A stretch of DNA of 64,000 nt from contig NZ_CANMPQ010000001.1 of the NCBI RefSeq assembly GCF_947499695.1, forward strand, positions 558,001 to 622,000, given 5' to 3'. The notes beneath the pieces were generated by a model. The model made no database searches and was not told the origin of the DNA. It saw only the letters and a program-made list of their open reading frames with translations. A program made the translations under genes and the position numbers. Position 1 is the first letter of the stretch; the number at the start of each line of letters is the position of its first letter. The DNA is from an uncultured Allomuricauda sp. (GTDB lineage: Bacteria > Bacteroidota > Bacteroidia > Flavobacteriales > Flavobacteriaceae). Below are positions 17,774 through 27,131 of the stretch, in pieces.

Positions 17774-19318
17774 TTATTTTGGCTCCAAAACTACAAAAGG
17801 TACTATCATTTCTTCAAGTGATACCCCACCATGTTGATACGTATTTCTGTAATACCCCACATAGTGGTTGTAGTTATTTGGATAAGCAAAGAACATATCA
17901 TTCTTGGCAAAGATGAAGCAACTACTCAGATTGATATTTGGCAAGTGAATATTTTGAGGCTTTTCTGCTGCAAGAACATCTTTATTTTCATAGGTAAGAC
18001 TTCTACCAGTTTTATATCGCAGATTAAGACTTGTATCACGGTCTCCAATTACCTTGGAAGGTTGCTTTACATTAATAGTCCCATGGTCCGTGGTCAATAT
18101 AAGTTTCATTCCCATATCTTGAGCCGACTGAATGATCTCCAATAACGGAGAGTTTTTAAACCAGCTCAGCGTGAGTGACCTATACGCCTTATCATTTGAA
18201 GCCAACTCTTTGATAACCTCCATTTCTGTTTTGGAATGGGAAAGCATGTCCACAAAATTATATACCAAAACAGTAAGGTCATTGTCCTTTTGAGATCGGA
18301 AATTTTGAGCCAGTTGCCTTCCTTGTCTAAGGTTACTTATTTTATGGTACTCCCATTTTAAATCCATCCCTAAACGTTGAAGTTGAGCACCCAAGAATTC
18401 TGCTTCGAACAAATTTTTACCACCTTCTTCCGTATCATTTTTCCACCAGTCCGGATGTCTTTTTTCCATATCCAATGGCATTAAGCCTGAAAATATAGCG
18501 TTGCGCGCATACTGAGTGGCTGTAGGAAGTATACTGTAATATGAATCTTCTTGCTTCTTCTTATAGTGCATTCCAAGGGTTTCTTCAAAAGCTAGCCATT
18601 GATCAAACCGAAGATTGTCGATAACTACCAATAAAGTCTTACTACCTTCAAGTTCTGGTTGAATTTTTTTTCGGAAAAGTGTATGAGACATAGTTGGCCC
18701 ATCACCGTCTTGAAACCAATTTGGGTAATTTTTATCGATAAATTTACTGAACTGTGAATTTGCTTCTACTTTCTGGGACTCCAATATTTCTGTCATCCCC
18801 GTGTCTTCAATTTCCTCCAACTGAAGTTCCCAATAAATAAGTTTTTTATACAACTCTGTCCACTCCTCATGACTATTTACCATAGATAGATCCATCGCAA
18901 TTTTCCGAAATTCTTGCTGATAATTGGCCGTAGTTTTTTCAGAAACCAATCGGGAATTATCCAAGCTTTTTTTGAGTGACAAAAGAATTTGGTTCGGATT
19001 CACAGGCTTGATCAGGTAATCTGAAATTTTAGATCCAATTGCCTCATCCATTATATACTCCTCCTCACTCTTGGTTATCATTACCACCGGGATGGAAGCA
19101 TCAAGTTTTTTTATTTCGGTGAGTGTTTCCAGTCCAGAAATGCCTGGCATATTCTCATCTAAAAAAACGATATCAAAAAAAGAACTCCTAAGTTCCTCCA
19201 AGGCATCTTGTCCACTTTTACTGGTGACAACCTTATAGTTCTTATTTTCCAGAAATAGAATGTGAGGTTTGAGCAGGTCAATTTCATCATCGACCCACAG
19301 AATTGTGATCTTGTTCAT
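17774..19318 (-). CDS. porX: PorX-type response regulator with PglZ domain (type IX secretion regulator)
   Basis: 514 aa. The receiver domain (1-120) has the acidic pair Asp10/Asp11, the phosphorylation site Asp54 in FLDENMPG and a Lys-Pro near 104. After a helical linker, a PglZ/alkaline phosphatase-like domain fills about 225-514, with VIDNLRFDQW, LTTDHGTINV and the closing YQHGGVSLEEMIVP block; these supply the zinc site. Known PorX proteins control type IX secretion genes together with PorY and SigP. Its presence implies a type IX secretion system in this organism. Confidence 0.93.
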   Translation of the reverse strand: MNKITILWVDDEIDLLKPHILFLENKNYKVVTSKSGQDALEELRSSFFDIVFLDENMPGISGLETLTEIKKLDASIPVVMITKSEEEYIMDEAIGSKISDYLIKPVNPNQILLSLKKSLDNSRLVSEKTTANYQQEFRKIAMDLSMVNSHEEWTELYKKLIYWELQLEEIEDTGMTEILESQKVEANSQFSKFIDKNYPNWFQDGDGPTMSHTLFRKKIQPELEGSKTLLVVIDNLRFDQWLAFEETLGMHYKKKQEDSYYSILPTATQYARNAIFSGLMPLDMEKRHPDWWKNDTEEGGKNLFEAEFLGAQLQRLGMDLKWEYHKISNLRQGRQLAQNFRSQKDNDLTVLVYNFVDMLSHSKTEMEVIKELASNDKAYRSLTLSWFKNSPLLEIIQSAQDMGMKLILTTDHGTINVKQPSKVIGDRDTSLNLRYKTGRSLTYENKDVLAAEKPQNIHLPNINLSSCFIFAKNDMFFAYPNNYNHYVGYYRNTYQHGGVSLEEMIVPFVVLEPK

Positions 19319-19326
19319 ATAGTGTT

Positions 19327-19334
19327 TATCTTTG
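19327..19334 (+). promoter_or_regulatory. TAnnTTTG promoter box for the HD phosphohydrolase
   Basis: TATCTTTG, an exact match, 21 bases before the TTG start at 19356 and within the 37-base gap to the divergent porX. Confidence 0.6.
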
Positions 19335-19355
19335 CGCTATTAAAAAATAACTTTC

Positions 19356-20582
19356 TTGGCCAATACCAATAAGCTCAAAGTATTTAACGATCCAATTTAC
19401 GGTTTTATTGGAACTCCAAACCAACTTATTTTTGACCTGATAGGCCATCCCTATTTTCAACGCCTGAGACGAATCTCCCAAATGGGAATGTCCTACCTTG
19501 TATATCCTGGAGCTCATCATACCAGATTTCATCATGCATTGGGAAGCATGCATTTGATGACCAAGGCAATTCAAATTCTAAAGTGGAAGGGAGTCGAAAT
19601 AAACGAAGAAGAGGAAACAGGACTTTTGTGCGCCATTCTTTTGCATGATATTGGACATGGACCTTTTTCGCATGCACTAGAAGGGTTTTTCATTAATGGA
19701 GTTCATCATGAGAGGCTTTCCATTGCTTTCATGCAATACCTAAATAATGAATTTGAAGGTAAGCTAGCTGTTGCTATTTCCATTTTTAAAGGTGAGTATC
19801 CAAAACCATTCATGAATCAATTGGTATCGAGTCAGTTAGATATGGACCGTTTGGATTATTTGAAGAGAGATAGTTTTTATACTGGAGTTACTGAAGGTAA
19901 TATCAACTCGGAACGTTTAATTTCCATGCTAAATGTGGTTGATGATAATCTGGTGGTGGAAGAAAAGGGAATCTATGCCGTAGAAAAGTTTTTAATGGCA
20001 AGACGTTTTATGTACTGGCAAGTGTATTTACATAAAACGGGATTGATGGCTGAACAATTGCTCGTGAGAATAATGTATCGGGCCAAGGAATTACTTTCTT
20101 CAGGTATAGAAATCCAAGGTGGTCATGCCATACTATCCTTTCTACGCACTGATAATGATATTACCGTTGACTCCAAGGTGCTGGAGCAATTTGCGCTTTT
20201 AGATGATATTGATGTGCTTGGGGCAATCAAGGCGTGGCAGTTCCATAATGATTTTGTGCTATCAAAGCTTTGCACAATGCTTTTGCACAGAAATCTGCTC
20301 GATGTAAAAATAAAGAGTAAGCCATTTGTTCAGGAAAAAATGATGACCAAACTTAAATCAATCTCTAACTTATATGGTATTCCTGAGTCTGAAGCTACTT
20401 ATTTTGTATTTCAAGGAGATATTTCAAATAAGGCGTATAGCCAAGGGCAGCATGGTATTAGAATCCTCAAGAAAAATGGTAAAGTAACTGATGTACTCAA
20501 AGAATCGGACCAACTAAGCCTCAAAGCGCTTTCTAAAACTGTAACAAAATATTATTGCTGTTTTCCTAAAGAAAGCGTTTAA
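19356..20582 (+). CDS. HD-domain phosphohydrolase (dGTPase/SAMHD1-like)
   Basis: 408 aa. Metal ligands are the HHTRFHHALG block near residue 54, HD in ILLHDIGHGPFSHALEG near 96, and a later Asp in SQLDMDRLDYLKRDS near 165. The whole resembles the SAMHD1/dGTPase-like HD family that hydrolyses dNTPs or related nucleotides; substrate unknown. The start is TTG: the frame is closed by a TAA 15 bases upstream, no ATG occurs until well inside the HD domain, and the promoter box is correctly spaced for the TTG. Confidence 0.9.
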   Translation: MANTNKLKVFNDPIYGFIGTPNQLIFDLIGHPYFQRLRRISQMGMSYLVYPGAHHTRFHHALGSMHLMTKAIQILKWKGVEINEEEETGLLCAILLHDIGHGPFSHALEGFFINGVHHERLSIAFMQYLNNEFEGKLAVAISIFKGEYPKPFMNQLVSSQLDMDRLDYLKRDSFYTGVTEGNINSERLISMLNVVDDNLVVEEKGIYAVEKFLMARRFMYWQVYLHKTGLMAEQLLVRIMYRAKELLSSGIEIQGGHAILSFLRTDNDITVDSKVLEQFALLDDIDVLGAIKAWQFHNDFVLSKLCTMLLHRNLLDVKIKSKPFVQEKMMTKLKSISNLYGIPESEATYFVFQGDISNKAYSQGQHGIRILKKNGKVTDVLKESDQLSLKALSKTVTKYYCCFPKESV

Positions 20583-20592
20583 CAAATTTTGT

Positions 20593-20600
20593 TACTTTTG
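20593..20600 (+). promoter_or_regulatory. TAnnTTTG promoter box of the lipid A cluster
   Basis: TACTTTTG ends five bases before the lpxD ATG, so transcription should begin at or next to the start codon and give a leaderless lpxD mRNA. Confidence 0.6.
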
Positions 20601-20605
20601 CACAA

Positions 20606-21637
20606 ATGAAATTTACAGCCACCCAAATTGCCGGAATTTTAGAGGGAGAAGTTGAGGGTAATCCTCAGATTGCTGTTCATAAATTATCGAAGATAGAAGA
20701 AGGGGAAAAAGGCTCATTGACCTTTTTGTCCAATCCAAAATACACTTCATACATCTATTCCACCAAAGCGTCTATTACAATCGTTAACAAGGATTTCGTT
20801 CCAGAGCAATCGTTGTCAACTACCTTGATTAAGGTTGAGGACGCCTATAAGTCGTTTTCCAAATTACTAGAATATTACAACCAAGTCAAGAACAACAAAG
20901 TGGGAATAGAAAATCCTTCTTTTGTTTCTGAAAGCGCTTCATATGGTGAAGGCTTTTATCTTGGGGCGTTCTCTTATTTGGGAAACAATGTGGTTATTGG
21001 AAAAGATGCCAAGGTATATCCAAATGTATATATCGGTGATAATGTTACCATTGGTGATAATGTCGTCATTTTTGCAGGAGCGAAAATTTATTCCGAGTCG
21101 ATAATAGGAAACGACTGTGTTATTCATAGCGGAGCGATTATAGGTGCTGATGGTTTTGGGTTTACCCCGAATGCAAATGGCGAATACAGTAAGGTTCCTC
21201 AAACCGGGAATGTAATTATGGAAGATAATGTAGATGTTGGTGCGGGAACTACGATTGATCGTGCCACATTAGGGTCAACTGTTCTCAGAAAAGGAGTTAA
21301 GCTTGACAATCAAATCCAAATAGCCCACAATGTTGAAATTGGAGAACATACTGCCATTGCTGCCCAGACAGGTATAGCAGGGTCTACTAAAATTGGTAAG
21401 CATTGCTTAATTGGAGGTCAGGTAGGTATAGTTGGGCACATCACTATTGGTGATAGAGTAAGGATTCAAGCACAATCAGGTATTGGCAGAAATGTGAAAG
21501 ATGATGAGGTTCTTCAAGGGTCACCTGCATTAAATTATGGTGACTACAACAAATCATATGTTCATTTCAAAAATTTGCCAAAATTGGTGAACAAAATCAA
21601 CGACATAGAAAAAAAGGTCGAAGGTGAGCAAAACTAG
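20606..21637 (+). CDS. lpxD: UDP-3-O-acylglucosamine N-acyltransferase
   Basis: 343 aa. An N-terminal uridine-binding domain (1-100; LTFLSNPKYTSYIYST) precedes a left-handed beta-helix of hexapeptide repeats (about 105-300). IQIAHNVEIG holds the catalytic His, and TGIAGSTKIG and NYGDYNKSYVHFKNLP are typical of LpxD. It adds the amide-linked hydroxyacyl chain in lipid A synthesis. It is the first gene of the lpx cluster and overlaps lpxC-fabZ by 14 bases, which suggests translational coupling. Confidence 0.95.
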   Translation: MKFTATQIAGILEGEVEGNPQIAVHKLSKIEEGEKGSLTFLSNPKYTSYIYSTKASITIVNKDFVPEQSLSTTLIKVEDAYKSFSKLLEYYNQVKNNKVGIENPSFVSESASYGEGFYLGAFSYLGNNVVIGKDAKVYPNVYIGDNVTIGDNVVIFAGAKIYSESIIGNDCVIHSGAIIGADGFGFTPNANGEYSKVPQTGNVIMEDNVDVGAGTTIDRATLGSTVLRKGVKLDNQIQIAHNVEIGEHTAIAAQTGIAGSTKIGKHCLIGGQVGIVGHITIGDRVRIQAQSGIGRNVKDDEVLQGSPALNYGDYNKSYVHFKNLPKLVNKINDIEKKVEGEQN

Positions 21638-23030
21638 CACGAAACAACGCACAATAAAGGAAAAGGTAACCCTTAACGGAGTAGGGTTACATACAGGAGA
21701 GAACGTCACAATGACTTTTGTTCCGGCCCAAGAAAATCATGGATTTGCCTTTAAAAGAGTAGATCTTGAAGGTGAGCCAATCATCGAAGCAGATGCCAAC
21801 TATGTGGTAAACACGCAGCGGGGCACCAACTTGGAAAAGAACGGGGTGAAAATCCAAACATCAGAACATGTACTTGCTGCTTTGGTTGGATTGGATATAG
21901 ACAATGTTCTCATTGAATTGGATTCTCCCGAACCTCCTATTATGGATGGTTCTTCCAAATTCTTTGTTCAAGCTCTTGAAGAAGCGGGAATTGTGGAGCA
22001 GAAACAAGACAGAAAAGAGTATGTTGTTAAGGATGTCATCAGCTACAAAGATGAAGCTACTGGGAGTGAGATAACCGTTATCCCCGCAGAAACCTACCAG
22101 GTTACAACCATGGTAGACTTTGGGACCAAGGTTTTGGGAACACAAAATGCTTCATTAGAAGAGATTTCCGAATTTAAAACCGAAATAGCAGATGCCCGCA
22201 CCTTTAGTTTTTTACATGAACTCGAGATGCTGTTGGAGCATGGTTTAATAAAAGGTGGAGACCTTAACAATGCCATTGTATATGTTGACAAGGAGATTTC
22301 TGAATCTACCATGAAGAAGTTGGAGAAAGCGTTCAACAAAAAGAAGCTTTCCGTAAAGACCAATGGTATATTGGACAACCTTACCTTACACCACCCAAAT
22401 GAAGCAGCGCGTCACAAGCTGTTGGATGTAATTGGAGATTTAGCGCTTGCAGGCACACGAATCAGAGGAAAGGTGATAGCAAATAAACCGGGACATTTTG
22501 TAAACACCCAATTTGCCAAGAAAATTCAAAAGATAATAAAGCAAGAAAAACGTAATTATGTCCCTGATGTTGATTTGACAGCAACGCCGTTGAAAGATGT
22601 CAATCAAATTATGGACATGCTGCCCCACAGACCACCTTTTTTGTTGGTCGACAAAATCATGGAACTATCCGACCAACATGTAATTGGAATAAAAAACGTC
22701 ACCATGAACGAGCCGTTTTTTGTCGGACATTTTCCAGGCGCTCCAGTAATGCCAGGTGTATTGCAAATTGAGGCCATGGCACAAACAGGAGGAATCTTGG
22801 TTTTAAGTACAGTTCCCGACCCTGAGAATTACCTTACGTATCTATTGAAGATAGATAATGTGAGATACAAACATCAAGTAGTTCCCGGAGATACACTAAT
22901 ATTCAAATTGGACCTATTGTCTCCCATTAGAAGAGGCATTTGTCAAATGCAAGGACGCGCCTATGCCAATGGCCGACTGGTTTCAGAAGCAGAAATAATG
23001 GCGCAAATCACTAAAGTAAAGGGAGAATAA
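21624..23030 (+). CDS. Bifunctional LpxC deacetylase / FabZ dehydratase
   Basis: 468 aa, a fusion typical of Bacteroidota. Residues 8-310 are LpxC, the zinc deacetylase that commits the pathway to lipid A: SEHVLAALVGL holds one zinc His and HPNEAARHKLLDVIGDLALAG-type sequence (about 253-273) the others. Residues 325-468 are FabZ, the 3-hydroxyacyl-ACP dehydratase, with LPHRPPFLLVD (catalytic His) and PGVLQIEAMAQ (catalytic Glu). The start is GTG at 21624, inside the end of lpxD. One polypeptide thus links fatty acid supply to lipid A synthesis. Confidence 0.95.
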   Translation: MSKTSTKQRTIKEKVTLNGVGLHTGENVTMTFVPAQENHGFAFKRVDLEGEPIIEADANYVVNTQRGTNLEKNGVKIQTSEHVLAALVGLDIDNVLIELDSPEPPIMDGSSKFFVQALEEAGIVEQKQDRKEYVVKDVISYKDEATGSEITVIPAETYQVTTMVDFGTKVLGTQNASLEEISEFKTEIADARTFSFLHELEMLLEHGLIKGGDLNNAIVYVDKEISESTMKKLEKAFNKKKLSVKTNGILDNLTLHHPNEAARHKLLDVIGDLALAGTRIRGKVIANKPGHFVNTQFAKKIQKIIKQEKRNYVPDVDLTATPLKDVNQIMDMLPHRPPFLLVDKIMELSDQHVIGIKNVTMNEPFFVGHFPGAPVMPGVLQIEAMAQTGGILVLSTVPDPENYLTYLLKIDNVRYKHQVVPGDTLIFKLDLLSPIRRGICQMQGRAYANGRLVSEAEIMAQITKVKGE

Positions 23031-23031
23031 T

Positions 23032-23817
23032 ATGAATCAGCCACTTGCCTACGTGCACCCAGGTGCAAAAATTGCAAAGAATGTAGTAATTGAACCCTTT
23101 ACCACAATTCATAATAATGTCACTATTGGCGAAGGTACCTGGATTGGTTCCAATGTAACCATAATGGAAGGCGCCCGCATCGGAAAGAATTGTAATATTT
23201 TTCCTGGAGCCGTGATTTCTGCAATGCCTCAAGATTTAAAATATCAAGGAGAAGAAACAACGGTCCACATTGGTAATAACACCACTATTCGGGAATGCGC
23301 AACCATAAATAAGGGTACAGCTGATAGAATGAAAACTGTTATCGGTAATAATTGCTTAATTATGGCCTATTGCCATGTAGCGCATGATTGCCTGGTAGGG
23401 GATGGCTGTATTTTCAGTAATGATTCAACCTTAGCAGGTCATGTTACTATTGGTGAAAATGTTGTTTTGGCGGGTATGGTTGCGGTACACCAATTTGTAT
23501 CTATCGGAAATCATGCCTTTGTAACAGGTGGTTCTCTGGTAAGAAAGGATGTACCTCCATATGTTAAAGCGGCGAGAGAGCCTCTTTCTTATGTAGGAAT
23601 CAATTCTATTGGATTAAGAAGAAGAGGGTTCACTGCCGAAAAAATCCGGGAAGTCCAGAATATTTACCGCATTCTTTATCAGAAAAACTATAATAATTCC
23701 CAAGCGGCTTCTATAATCGAAGCTGAAATGGAAGCTACTCCGGAACGTGATGAAATATTACAGTTCATCCGAGATTCACAACGTGGGATTATGAAAGGTT
23801 ACTTCAGTTCAAACTAA
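23032..23817 (+). CDS. lpxA: Acyl-ACP--UDP-N-acetylglucosamine O-acyltransferase
   Basis: 261 aa, full length. Hexapeptide-repeat beta-helix (1-190) and helical C-terminal domain (195-261). MAYCHVAHDCLVG carries the catalytic His, and VHQFVSIGNHAFVTGGS and YVGINSIGLRRRGF are the conserved LpxA blocks. First step of lipid A synthesis. It starts one base after the lpxC-fabZ stop, in the same operon. Confidence 0.96.
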   Translation: MNQPLAYVHPGAKIAKNVVIEPFTTIHNNVTIGEGTWIGSNVTIMEGARIGKNCNIFPGAVISAMPQDLKYQGEETTVHIGNNTTIRECATINKGTADRMKTVIGNNCLIMAYCHVAHDCLVGDGCIFSNDSTLAGHVTIGENVVLAGMVAVHQFVSIGNHAFVTGGSLVRKDVPPYVKAAREPLSYVGINSIGLRRRGFTAEKIREVQNIYRILYQKNYNNSQAASIIEAEMEATPERDEILQFIRDSQRGIMKGYFSSN

Positions 23818-23821
23818 AATT

Positions 23822-24388
23822 ATGGCAAACACTTCAGATATACGAAAAGGGTTGTGCATAAAGTACAATCACGACATTTTTAAAATTATTGAGTTTCTTC
23901 ATGTGAAACCTGGAAAAGGACCAGCCTTTGTTCGCACAAAATTAAAAAGTGTCACTACCGGAAAGGTCATTGATAATACCTTTTCTGCAGGGCATAAAAT
24001 TGAAGATGTTCGTGTGGAAACAAGGTCCTATCAGTATTTATATGCGGAAGGAGATACTTTTCATTTTATGAACACTGATGACTACAATCAGATTTCATTG
24101 CAAAAAAGCTCCTTGGACGCTCCAGACCTGTTGAAAGAAGGTGAAGTTGTAACTATTCTTTTCAATACCGAAGATAGCATGCCGCTTTCTGTTGATATGC
24201 CCGCTAGTGTCATCTTAGAAGTTACGCATACGGAACCTGGAGTAAAAGGAAATACAGCCACCAACGCTACCAAACCGGCTACCGTTGAAACCGGTGCTAG
24301 AATAAATGTACCTCTTTTTATCAACGAAGGAGATAAAATTAAGGTAGAGACGGAAAAAGGAACCTATCAAGAAAGAGTTAAAGAATAA
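23822..24388 (+). CDS. efp: Elongation factor P
   Basis: 188 aa, three-domain EF-P that relieves ribosome stalling at polyproline. The loop PGKGPAFVRTK puts Lys32 at the tip that reaches the peptidyl-transferase centre. The C-terminal GARINVPLFINEGDKIKVETEKGTY block is the EF-P signature. It lies four bases after lpxA and six bases before the second lpxD-like gene. No modification enzyme gene is seen in the window. Confidence 0.96.
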   Translation: MANTSDIRKGLCIKYNHDIFKIIEFLHVKPGKGPAFVRTKLKSVTTGKVIDNTFSAGHKIEDVRVETRSYQYLYAEGDTFHFMNTDDYNQISLQKSSLDAPDLLKEGEVVTILFNTEDSMPLSVDMPASVILEVTHTEPGVKGNTATNATKPATVETGARINVPLFINEGDKIKVETEKGTYQERVKE

Positions 24389-24394
24389 CTTAAA

Positions 24395-25333
24395 ATGAAA
24401 TTTCCTAAACCAACTGCTTTAAAGGAAATTGCCAAAATAATTGACTCTAAATTTATTGGAGACGAAAACTTTCCTGTACTTGGAATGAATGAAATCCATG
24501 TGGTTGAAAATGGGGATATCGTTTTTGTAGACCATCCAAAGTATTATGACAAAGCGCTGCAGAGCAAAGCATCTGTAGTGCTAATCAATAAAGAGGTAGA
24601 ATGTCCGGAAGGGAAGGCACTTCTTATTTCAGAAGAACCTTTTAGTGATTTCAATAAACTTACCGAGCACTTTTCTCCTTTTAAAAGCGCAAACGCAGCA
24701 ATTGCTGAATCGGCCAAAATCGGCGAAGGAACCATAATTCAGCCTAATGTTTTTGTTGGCAATAACGTTATTATTGGAAAGAATTGCTTGATTCACGCCA
24801 ATGTTTCCATTTATGATAATTGTATCATTGGCGATAATGTTGTAATTCACAGCGGTACTGTTCTTGGTGCCGATGCCTTTTATTATAAGAAAAGAACGGA
24901 AGGTTTTGAAAGGCTACTCTCCAGCGGAAGGGTAATCATTGAAGATAACGTTGACATAGGGGCGTCCTGCACAATTGATAGGGGAGTAACTGGCGACACA
25001 ACGATTAAAGAATGGACAAAATTAGATAATCAAATTCAGGTAGGGCACGACACTGTAATAGGTAGAAAATGCCAAATAGCATCCCATACTGGAATTGCAG
25101 GTTGTGTTGTTATTGAAGATGAAGTGGTATTGTGGGGCCAAGTTGGCGTGATAAGCGCCATCACAATAGGAAAAGGAGCGGTGGTGTATGCACAATCTGG
25201 AGTAGCCAAAAGTTTAGAAGGCGGAAAAACATATTTCGGCAGTCCAGCGGAGGAAGCAAGGTCCAAGATGCGTGAAATCAACACTATAAAAAACCTTCCC
25301 TCAATGCTAAAATCTTTAAAGGGAAATAGCTAG
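24395..25333 (+). CDS. LpxD-like N-acyltransferase paralogue
   Basis: 312 aa, the same architecture as the upstream lpxD (N-terminal uridine-binding-like domain to about 95, then hexapeptide beta-helix) but divergent. The catalytic His is retained in IQVGHDTVIG. The next coil reads ASHTGIAG where lpxD has AAQTGIAG, and the C-terminal helical part is shorter. It may acylate a different sugar nucleotide or with a different chain. It ends the lpx cluster; sucD follows behind its own promoter. Confidence 0.85.
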   Translation: MKFPKPTALKEIAKIIDSKFIGDENFPVLGMNEIHVVENGDIVFVDHPKYYDKALQSKASVVLINKEVECPEGKALLISEEPFSDFNKLTEHFSPFKSANAAIAESAKIGEGTIIQPNVFVGNNVIIGKNCLIHANVSIYDNCIIGDNVVIHSGTVLGADAFYYKKRTEGFERLLSSGRVIIEDNVDIGASCTIDRGVTGDTTIKEWTKLDNQIQVGHDTVIGRKCQIASHTGIAGCVVIEDEVVLWGQVGVISAITIGKGAVVYAQSGVAKSLEGGKTYFGSPAEEARSKMREINTIKNLPSMLKSLKGNS

Positions 25334-25364
25334 TAAATTACTTTAACTTTTAGTGGCAATAGTA

Positions 25365-25372
25365 TATTTTTG
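25365..25372 (+). promoter_or_regulatory. TAnnTTTG promoter box for sucD
   Basis: TATTTTTG, an exact match, 22 bases before the sucD ATG. Confidence 0.55.
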
Positions 25373-25394
25373 TCGTTGCTAATAAATTAGAAAT

Positions 25395-26267
25395 ATGAGC
25401 GTCTTAGTAAACAAAGATTCAAAGATAATTGTTCAAGGTTTTACCGGGAGTGAAGGAACCTTCCATGCAAGTCAAATGATTGAGTATGGGACCAATGTAG
25501 TAGGCGGTGTTACCCCAGGTAAAGGAGGGCAAGAACATTTGGAGAAGCCTGTTTTCAATACTGTGGAAGAAGCAGTTGAGAAAGTTGGAGCTGATACCAC
25601 GATAATATTTGTGCCACCAGCTTTTGCCGCGGACGCAATTATGGAAGCCGCAAGTGCAGGCATCAAAGTAATCATAACCATTACTGAAGGAATTCCAGTG
25701 GCGGATATGGTGAAGGCGAATGATTATATCAAAAACTTTGACTGTACACTCGTAGGACCAAATTGTCCAGGAGTTATAACTCCGGAAGAGGCCAAGGTGG
25801 GAATTATGCCTGGTTTTGTTTTCAAGAAAGGAAATGTAGGTATCGTTTCTAAATCTGGAACATTGACCTACGAAGCTGCTGACCAAGTTGTTAGACAAGG
25901 CTTAGGGATTACCACTGCAATAGGAATTGGAGGAGACCCAATCATCGGGACTACAACTAAAAAAGCTGTAGAACTTTTGATCAATGATGAAGAAACTGAA
26001 TGCGTGGTTATGATCGGTGAGATTGGTGGTCAATTGGAAGCCGATGCAGCCAAATGGTATCAAGAAAGCGGAAGTAAAAAGCCTATCGTAGGCTTTATCG
26101 CCGGTGAAACTGCTCCGGCCGGTAGAACAATGGGGCATGCAGGTGCCATTGTAGGAGGTAGTGATGATACTGCACAAGCAAAGAAACGTATCATGAGGGA
26201 ATGTGGTATTCATGTTGTGGACTCGCCAGCAGAGATTGGTATAAAAGTGAAAGAAGTAATAGGATAA
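25395..26267 (+). CDS. sucD: Succinyl-CoA synthetase, alpha subunit
   Basis: 290 aa. The CoA-binding N-terminal Rossmann domain (IIVQGFTGSEGTFHA) is followed by the ligase domain with GPNCPGVI, MPGFVFKKGNVGIVSKSGTL and the phosphohistidine loop MGHAGAIVGG. TCA-cycle substrate-level phosphorylation. The beta subunit gene is not adjacent, so sucC lies elsewhere. Own promoter upstream and a strong terminator downstream make this a monocistronic unit. Confidence 0.96.
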   Translation: MSVLVNKDSKIIVQGFTGSEGTFHASQMIEYGTNVVGGVTPGKGGQEHLEKPVFNTVEEAVEKVGADTTIIFVPPAFAADAIMEAASAGIKVIITITEGIPVADMVKANDYIKNFDCTLVGPNCPGVITPEEAKVGIMPGFVFKKGNVGIVSKSGTLTYEAADQVVRQGLGITTAIGIGGDPIIGTTTKKAVELLINDEETECVVMIGEIGGQLEADAAKWYQESGSKKPIVGFIAGETAPAGRTMGHAGAIVGGSDDTAQAKKRIMRECGIHVVDSPAEIGIKVKEVIG

Positions 26268-26288
26268 CCACTAGTTAAATCTATACTA

Positions 26289-26315
26289 AATCCCGTCTTA
26301 TGCGGGATTTTTTTG
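26289..26315 (+). terminator. Rho-independent terminator of sucD
   Basis: A 7-bp stem AATCCCG/CGGGATT with a 7-base loop is followed by a run of T. It lies 22 bases after the sucD stop. Confidence 0.88.
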
Positions 26316-26378
26316 TGCCAAAACATAAAACAAAAACTATATTTGGTTAAATAACCGGACAAACAAACACTGAACATT

Positions 26379-27125
26379 ATGAAACTTTTAGATGGCAAGA
26401 ACGTAATAATCACAGGGGCCAGTAGAGGAATTGGAAGAGGGATTGCCCAAGTATTCGGACAACATGGGGCAAATGTGGCCTTTACCTATAGCTCAAGCGA
26501 AGCTCCGGCGCTTGAACTTGAAAAAGAACTCTCAAATATGGGTGTTAAAGCCAAAGCATTTAAAAGTAATGCCGCTAGTTTTTCAGAATCAGAAGAACTT
26601 GTAAAACAAGTTCTGGAAATTTTTGATTCCATCGATGTTTTGATTAACAACGCTGGGATTACAAAAGATAACCTATTGATGCGCATGGGTGAAGAAGATT
26701 TTGATAAGGTAATTGAAATCAATTTGAAATCTGTTTTTAACATGACCAAAGCTGTGCAAAGAACCATGCTCAAACAACGAAAAGGTTCAATCATCAATAT
26801 GAGCAGTGTAGTAGGCGTAAAGGGAAATGCAGGACAGACAAACTATGCTGCTTCAAAAGCAGGCATGATAGGATTTACAAAGTCAGTTGCTTTGGAATTG
26901 GGGTCTCGAAATATTCGTTGCAATGCTATTGCTCCAGGGTTTATCGAAACTGAAATGACCGATAAGCTTGATGAAAAAACCGTGCAAGGCTGGCGAGATG
27001 CAATTCCATTAAAAAGAGGAGGAAGTCCTGAAGACGTTGCCAATGCTTGCATATTTTTGGCATCGGACCTTTCAGGTTATGTCACTGGACAAGTACTGAA
27101 TGTAGACGGTGGCATGCTAACCTAG
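26379..27125 (+). CDS. fabG: 3-oxoacyl-ACP reductase
   Basis: 248 aa SDR. Cofactor motif GASRGIGRG, the NNAG motif in VLINNAGITKDNLLMRM, and the catalytic Ser (INMSSVVG) and YAASKAG Tyr/Lys are all present, as are the FabG-typical GFIETEMT and YVTGQVLNVDGGM blocks. NADPH-dependent reduction in fatty acid synthesis. The VWA membrane protein gene starts six bases downstream. Confidence 0.93.
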   Translation: MKLLDGKNVIITGASRGIGRGIAQVFGQHGANVAFTYSSSEAPALELEKELSNMGVKAKAFKSNAASFSESEELVKQVLEIFDSIDVLINNAGITKDNLLMRMGEEDFDKVIEINLKSVFNMTKAVQRTMLKQRKGSIINMSSVVGVKGNAGQTNYAASKAGMIGFTKSVALELGSRNIRCNAIAPGFIETEMTDKLDEKTVQGWRDAIPLKRGGSPEDVANACIFLASDLSGYVTGQVLNVDGGMLT

Positions 27126-27131
27126 TAATGA

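Noticed and set aside
20606..25333. Hexapeptide-repeat periodicity in lpxD, lpxA and lpxD2 as a DNA repeat
   Set aside because: The periodicity is at the protein level (beta-helix coils) and not a DNA repeat.
25419..25898. Long antisense ORF (159 aa) inside sucD
   Set aside because: It lies wholly within a well-supported gene, is rich in Trp, His and Cys in a random way, and has no promoter.
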